Shown piece by piece: positions 53,401 through 59,400 of a DNA stretch of 64,000 nucleotides (position 1 is the first letter of the stretch; each line of letters begins with the position of its first letter). The DNA comes from Gordonia amarae NBRC 15530 (GTDB lineage Bacteria > Actinomycetota > Actinomycetes > Mycobacteriales > Mycobacteriaceae). A program made the position numbers and the translations under genes. The stretch covers positions 23,166-87,165 of the forward strand of contig NZ_BAED01000028.1 in NCBI RefSeq assembly GCF_000241345.1, in the 5' to 3' direction. The notes beneath the pieces were generated by a model. That model saw only the letters and a list, made by a program, of their open reading frames with translations. It had not been told where the DNA came from and did no database searches.

Positions 53401-56400
53401 GCTGCCAGATCGCGAAGTCTGCGAACTGGACCGGCAGCGGCGACCACTGCGGCACCGCACCCGCGGTGCGTGCCCGATAGGCGGTGACGACGTCGGAGAC
53501 CAGCGGGAGCAAAGACTCGCCGTCGACGGCGATGTGGTGGGTGACCACCGCGAACAGATACTCAGGCTCGGCGCCGTCGGTGGTCGGCCACAGCATCGCC
53601 CGCAGCGGCCAGTCGCCTGCGACATCGAATCCGGTTGCTGCCGAGGCCATCAGCTCTGCCTCGGAAGCTGCGATCCGCCAGATGCCGCGATCGTCGAATT
53701 CGGCGATATCGCCGATCAGCTGCCGGGGGCCGTCGCCCGGTCGCCCGTCTTGGCTGTCGGGGAACGAGGTGCGCAGGACTTCGTGTCGCGCCACTGTGTC
53801 GACGACGGCCTGCCGCAGGGCGTCGACGTCGAGGGCGCCGGTCAGGCGCAGGATCGCGGGCACGTTGTAGGTGGGCAGACTCGGATCGAACTGGTTGATG
53901 AACCACATCCGCTGCTGTGCGAACGACAGCGGGATCCGGTCCGGGCGCGGGTCGGCCGCCGACACCGGTACCAGCGCCGCCGAATGTCCGGCGACGGCGG
54001 CGATGAGTTCGCGCACGCTCGGCGCCTCGAACACGTCCCGCAGGGTTACCTCGACACCCAGCGCGGCCGCTGCGCGGGCGGCAACCCTGGTGGCCGACAA
54101 CGAGTTTCCGCCGGCATCGAAGAACGACGTGGACACCGACACCTCGTCGGTGCCAACACCGAGGATGTCGGCGAAGACCTCGGCGACGGCCTGCTCCTCT
54201 GACGTCTGTGGAGCGACGTACTCCCCTACCGCGATGACCGGTTCGGGCAGTGCGCGTTTGTCGAGTTTGCCGATCGGGGTGAGCGGGAACTCGTCGAGGA
54301 CCATGATCGAGGCCGGGATCATGTATTCCGGAAGACGTTCTCCGGCAAAGGACTTCAATTCATCAACATCGATCTCGACACCCTTGTCGGCGACGACGTA
54401 CGCGGCCAGCGCCGTGGCGACCGACCCGCCGACACCGATCACCACCGCAGAGTGCACCGACGGGTGGGCGGTGAGCACCGACTCGATCTCGCCGAGTTCG
54501 ATACGCAGACCACGCAGCTTCACCTGGTCATCCGAGCGACCGGCGTATTCCAGTTCGGGTGTGCCGTCGGCACCACGGCGCAGGCGCACCAGGTCGCCGG
54601 TCTTGTACATGAGGTCGCCGGGATTGCAGTGTGGGTTGGCTACGAAGGCACCTACGGTGAGCGCCGGGCGGCGCAGGTAGCCGCGGGCCATCCCATAACC
54701 GGTGATGTACAGGTCGCCGACCGCACCCACGGGGGACGGACGCAGCCGTGCGTCGAGGACCATCAGCCCCGTGCCGGTGAACGCGTCGCCGAGCACCACT
54801 GGCGCCCCGACGGATAGCGGTTTCGAGATGGTCACGGCGACAGTGGTTTCGGTGGGACCGTACAGGTTCTGAAACCTGCGGAACGGTGCCCACGAGTCCT
54901 TGAGCGACTGCGGCACCGCCTCGCCGCCCACGTACACCATCCGGAGTGCGGGCAACGTCGCCGGATCGAGGGTGGCCAGCACCGTCGGGGTCAGGAAGAG
55001 ATGAGAGACGGCCTGCCGGGACATGAAGCCCTGCAACATCTCCGCACCCACGGCGTCGGCCGGTCGGTAGACGAGCACGCCACCGGCGGTGAGCGCCATC
55101 ATGTACTCGAGCACCGACGCGTCGAAACTCGGGGACGCGAATCCGAGGACCCGCGAGTACTCGTCGGCACTCGCCCGGTCGACCAGTTCGCGTCCCAGAT
55201 TGGCCAGGCCCCAATGGGTCACGGCCACACCCTTGGGGTGGCCCGTCGACCCGGACGTGAAGATGATGTAGGCCAGATTGTCGGGCCGGACCGGACGCAA
55301 CCGGTCAGTGTCGGTGACCGCGTCGCCGTCGAGTGAGGCGACCTGCGCCTCGACGGCCGGGTCGTCGAGCACCACATAGTCGATGCCCGCGTCGGCCACA
55401 TCGGTATCGGCCGACACCGTCAGGCACAGTGCCGCAGCCGAATCGGCGATGAACGCCTGGCGCCGGTCGGCCGGATAGTCGGGGTCGACGGGCACATACC
55501 CGGCGCCGGCCTTGGCGACGGCGGCGATGGTGACCAGCAGCCGCACCGAGCGGCGCATCGAGACGGCTACAAGGTCCTCGGCACCGATCCCGCGGCCGAT
55601 CAGCCAGCGCGCCAGCCGGTTCGATTGTTCGTCGAGCTGGGTGTAGGTGAGCGCGGCGCCAGTGGCGTCGATCACCGCCTGCCGCGGACCCCACGTCTGC
55701 GCGGCCCGGGCGAACAGGTCACCGAGTGGCAGCGGGTCGACACCCTGACCACCGGTGAGCACGTACTCGGCGTCGACGATCTGCCGCCCCACCGGAGCAA
55801 CCGCGTTCACCAGCGGCTGTGGGCGGGTCAGTACGCTTGCGCCCGAACCGAGTTCGATGTCGCCGACGGCGATGTCCGGGTTGTCGAGAACGGCGTCGAG
55901 GATTGCGAGCAATTGGTCGGCGAAGATACGCACCGTCGACTCGTCGAACAGGTCGGTCGCGTAGACCATCGACGAATACCACGGTCCGTCGTCGGCCTGC
56001 CCGACGCCCACCAGCAGATCCACCTTGGCCGGAAGTTCGTCGGTGCCGACAGCCGAAACCTTCAGTCCCGCAATCTCACCCGCCGCCGCATCGGCATCTG
56101 CGAGCTCGGGCAGCACGGATCGGTTCAGACTCAGCCACACCTGCGACAGCGGCGAGAAGGCCTGCGAGCGAACGGCTCCCACCGCGTCCACGATCGTCTC
56201 GAACGGTACGTCGGCGTTGGCGACGGCGTCGAGATCGGTGGTGCGGGTGCGGTCGACGAATTCGGCGAACGACAGCGACCCGTCGACGCGGGTACGCAGG
56301 ATCAAGGTGTTGACGAACATGCCGACCAGCGGATCGAGGACACGCTGTCCACGGCCCGCGACCGGGGTGCCGATGGCGATATCGTCGGTGGCGGCCAGGC

Positions 56401-59400
56401 GTGCCAGCAGCACGGCCAGCGCGCTGTGCACCACCATGAACGGGGTGGCCCCCGCCTGTGCCGCGTAATCGGCGATGCGCCGGCCGGTCTCGGCGGGAAT
56501 GTCGAAATCGAGTGCGGCGCCACGGCCACCGGCCACCGCCGGACGCGGCCGGTCGGCGGGCAGGTCGATCACATCGGGCAGGCCGGCGAGCTGACCGCGC
56601 CAGTAGTCGAGCTGACGGCCCACCACCGACTCCGGGTCATCCGGCGAACCCAGCACCTCGTGCTGCCAGATCGCGTAGTCGGCGAATTGCACTTCCAGCG
56701 GGGCGAATTCGGGGGCTCGATCTGCGGTATGCGCGCTGTAGGCGGTCACCATGTCGGTGATCAACGGTGTTCGGGATTCACCGTCGTAGGCGATGTGGTG
56801 GGTGACGACGGCGAGCACGTACTCGCCTGCCCCGTCGGCTGAGCCGAGTTCGAGTACTCGCGCGCGGATCGGCCAATGTTTGGTCACGTCGAATCCGGCA
56901 CCGATGGCCTCGGCGAATTCCTCGGGGTCGTCGACGACATCCCAGTCGAGTTTGGCGCCGATCGTCGATGCCCGGCCGATCTTCTGGTAGGGCACCCCGT
57001 CGACGGCGGGGAAGCTCGTGCGCAGGATCTCATGGCGCGCAACCACACCCACGAGCGCGGCATACAGGGCGTCGATGTCGAGGTCGCCGGTCAGCTTGAG
57101 CACGGTCGGCTGGTTGTAGGCGGCCGAGCCGGTGTTCATCTGGTTGAGGAACCACATGCGCTGCTGCGCGAACGACAGCGGGATCTGCGCGGGCCGTGGG
57201 TCGACGGCGACGATCGGCGCGAGCGCGGCGTCGTTGCCGGCGACGGCCTGGGCGAGCCCGCGGATCGTCGGGGCATCGAAGATCTCGCGCACCGACACCT
57301 CCATACCCAGCGCCTCGCTCGCCCGGGCCGCAAGCCGCATCGCGGCCAGTGAGTTGCCGCCGAGATCGAAGAACGACTCGGTGACCCCGACCCGGTCGAG
57401 GCCGAGCAGATCGGCATACACGGCAGCGAGTGCGTGCTCCGTATCGGATTCGGGTGCAACGTATTCGGTGGCGACGATCTGCAGGTCCGGGGCGGGCAGG
57501 GCACGCCGGTCGAGTTTACCCGACGAGTTGAACGGCACAGTCTCCAGCAGCACCCACACCGTGGGCACCATGTAGGCCGGCAAGGCCGCGGCGGCGGCGG
57601 CCTTCACCGCGTCGAGATCGACGGCCGCCGGCGCCAGGTATCCCACCAGCGATTCGGCGCCGGTGTCCGAGGTGGCGACGGTGGCCGCGGCGTGCACCAC
57701 ACCCGGTGCCGCCGCGAGCACGGCCTCGATCTCGCCCAGTTCGAGCCGCTGGCCGCGCAGCTTGACCTGAAAGTCGCTGCGGCCCAGGTACTCCGCCTCG
57801 CCGTTGAAGTTCCATCTGGCGAGGTCGCCGGTGCGGTACAGCCGACCGCCCGGGGTGCGAGGGTCGGCGACGAAACGCTCGGCCGTCAGCCGTGGCGCCG
57901 ACGCGTACCCCCGGGCCACCTGCACGCCACCGAGATACAGTTCACCCCGTACACCGGGCGGAGTCGGCCGCAGTCGGGAGTCGAGCACCGTCATCGTGAC
58001 ACCGGGACCCGGAACACCCAGCGGCACAACCACATCGTCGGGTTCGACCAGACGGTTGCTCGCGTCGATCGCGGCCTCGGTGGGTCCGTACTTGTTGACC
58101 AGCACGACGTCGGGCAACAGTCGGTATACAGCGGAGACGGAGGCCGCCGGCAACGCCTCGCCGCCGGCCCAGATGCGCCGTAGCGCGGGCAGCCGCCGCG
58201 GCCGGGCCTCCAGCGATTCGATGAACACCGCCAACATCGACGGCACGAAATGCACGTCCGTCACACCCTGGGTCTCGATCAATTCCAGCAGGTACGCCAG
58301 GTCGCGGTGGCCGCCGGGTTCGGCGATCACCACCGCTGACCCGCGGGTCAGCGGAACCAGGATCTCCAGGCCGGAGGCGTCGAACGTGTAGGGCGTCTTG
58401 GCGAGCACCACCTGTCCGGTTCCGGGCCCGTCGGCGTCGAACCAGCCGAGCAGGTTCACCAGTGCCGCGTGTGGGAGCGTCACGCCCTTCGGCGTGCCGG
58501 TCGACCCGGAGGTGAACAACGTGTAGATGGCGGACTCCGGACGCAACGGAGCCCGACGCTCAGTGTCGGCGACCGGCGGCGCGGTCAGGTCGGCTGTGCC
58601 CGAGCAGTCGACGACGCAGGTCGGCATGCCGTCCGGCACAGCCACGGGTGCGGTGTCATCGGCGACGAGGATCAGGCCGACCCCCGCGGTCTGTGTCATG
58701 GAGCGCATGCGGTCGGCCGGTGTGTCGGTGTCGATGGGCACGTACTGGCCGCCGGCCGCGATGACGGCGTGGATGGCCACGAACATCTCCACGGAGCGGT
58801 CGATGACCACGCCGACCGCGGTCTCGGGACCGACGCCCTGCGAGATCAGTTCACGTGCAAGGACATTCACCCGTGCACCGAATTCGGCGTAGGACACCGA
58901 GCGGTCACCGAACACCAACGCGGTCTCGCCGGCGCGCGTCTGCACCTGGGCTGCCACCATGTCTGAGACGGTCGCGAAGCGGACGTCGAGTGCCGGCCCG
59001 GCCGAGGCGGCCAGAATTTCACGCTCGCCGGCGGCGTCGAGCACGGCGACATCGCCCACGGCGATCGCGGGATCGGCGGTCACGCCGTCGAGAACGCGCA
59101 CGAACTGCTCACCGAGCACGCGGGCCGTCGCCTTGTCGAACAGGTCGGTGGCGTACACCAGCGTCAGCGACCACGCCGCGCCGCCGGCACCGGAGTGGAC
59201 CACGACCGACAGATCCGAGTGTGCGGGCACCACCGGTGCGGGGACGGGGGCGAACGCGACCCCGGAGATCTCGACGTCGGCGGTCTCGGCCGAGGCCCCG
59301 GGATCGAACGACAGGACCACCTGCGCCAGAGGCGAAAAGGCTTCGGAGCGAATCGGGTCCACGGCCTCGACAACGGATTCGAACGGTATGTCGGCGTGCG